Assembly: GCA_031285575.1 (NCBI GenBank)
Contig: JAITVX010000024.1
Span: forward strand, 1-5,343
Direction: 5' to 3'
DNA from: Bacteroidales bacterium
GTDB lineage: Bacteria > Bacteroidota > Bacteroidia > Bacteroidales > VadinHA17
Length of the DNA: 5,343 nt
The notes under the pieces are model-generated. The model made no database searches, was not told the origin of the DNA, and saw only the letters and a program-made list of their open reading frames with translations. A program made the position numbers and the translations under genes. Positions 5,296-5,343 of the stretch are shown here, one piece after another (positions within the stretch are counted from its first letter, which is position 1; every line of letters begins with the position of its first letter).

Positions 5296-5343
5296 ATGTC
5301 ATATCCGCATTATGCCCCAAAACTTTGGGGTGAACTCTCGCAA
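5296..5343 (+). CDS. Possible start of an unidentified gene, cut by the right edge
   Basis: An ATG at 5296 opens a frame that stays open for 16 codons to the window end, giving MSYPHYAPKLWGELSQ. The sequence has a natural-looking composition, but I do not recognise the family. The region upstream is AT-rich and has no clear ribosome site or TAnnTTTG box; the palindromic repeat ends 32 bases before the ATG. A perfect 7-base inverted repeat (5315-5321 and 5324-5330) falls inside the frame. An open frame this short could be chance. Confidence 0.35.
   Translation, partial: MSYPHYAPKLWGELSQ

Noticed and set aside
5315..5330. Perfect 7-base inverted repeat CCCCAAA/TTTGGGG as a terminator
   Set aside because: The loop is only two bases, no T-run follows, and it falls inside a plausible coding frame.

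Overview
The window looks like chromosomal DNA of a member of the Bacteroidota, most likely Bacteroidales or a close relative. Three things point there: a DUF4271 membrane-protein gene directly followed by the HemD-like protein that Bacteroidota pair with it; promoter boxes of the Bacteroidota sigma type (TAnnTTTG) just upstream of genes; and no usable Shine-Dalgarno spacing at any start. This assignment rests on remembered protein families, not on a database search.

Layout, left to right. Positions 1-223 hold the possible 3' end of an unidentified plus-strand gene (perhaps a GNAT acetyltransferase tail), a small hairpin and an AT-rich leader. Positions 224-1102 encode deoxyribose-phosphate aldolase (deoC). 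Positions 1162-2232 encode a six-helix DUF4271 membrane protein, followed 39 bases later by a TTG-started uroporphyrinogen-III synthase-like protein (hemD, 2272-3024); these two look like one operon. After a 154-base spacer, 3179-4123 encodes an AraC-type regulator with a GyrI-like effector domain, with a promoter box almost touching its ATG. A long imperfect hairpin (4129-4180) separates it from the convergent minus-strand gene 4171-4938, an NlpC/P60 cysteine peptidase with SH3-like N-terminal part and no signal peptide. Positions 4939-5295 are intergenic and hold the peptidase promoter, small inverted repeats and a 79-base palindromic repeat of the dispersed GTCATTGCGA type. A possible new plus-strand gene starts at 5296 and runs off the window.

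How the genes fit together: deoC serves deoxynucleoside catabolism; the DUF4271-HemD pair is an envelope and tetrapyrrole-like module of uncertain role; the AraC-GyrI protein is probably a small-molecule sensor with no obvious target beside it; the NlpC/P60 protein probably trims murein peptides. Nothing joins these five genes into one pathway. I see no CRISPR array, toxin-antitoxin pair, phage or transposase gene, tRNA or rRNA, and no convincing new multi-gene system. The points most worth following are the HemD-DUF4271 linkage, the nearly leaderless regulator, the signal-less peptidase and the palindromic repeat.
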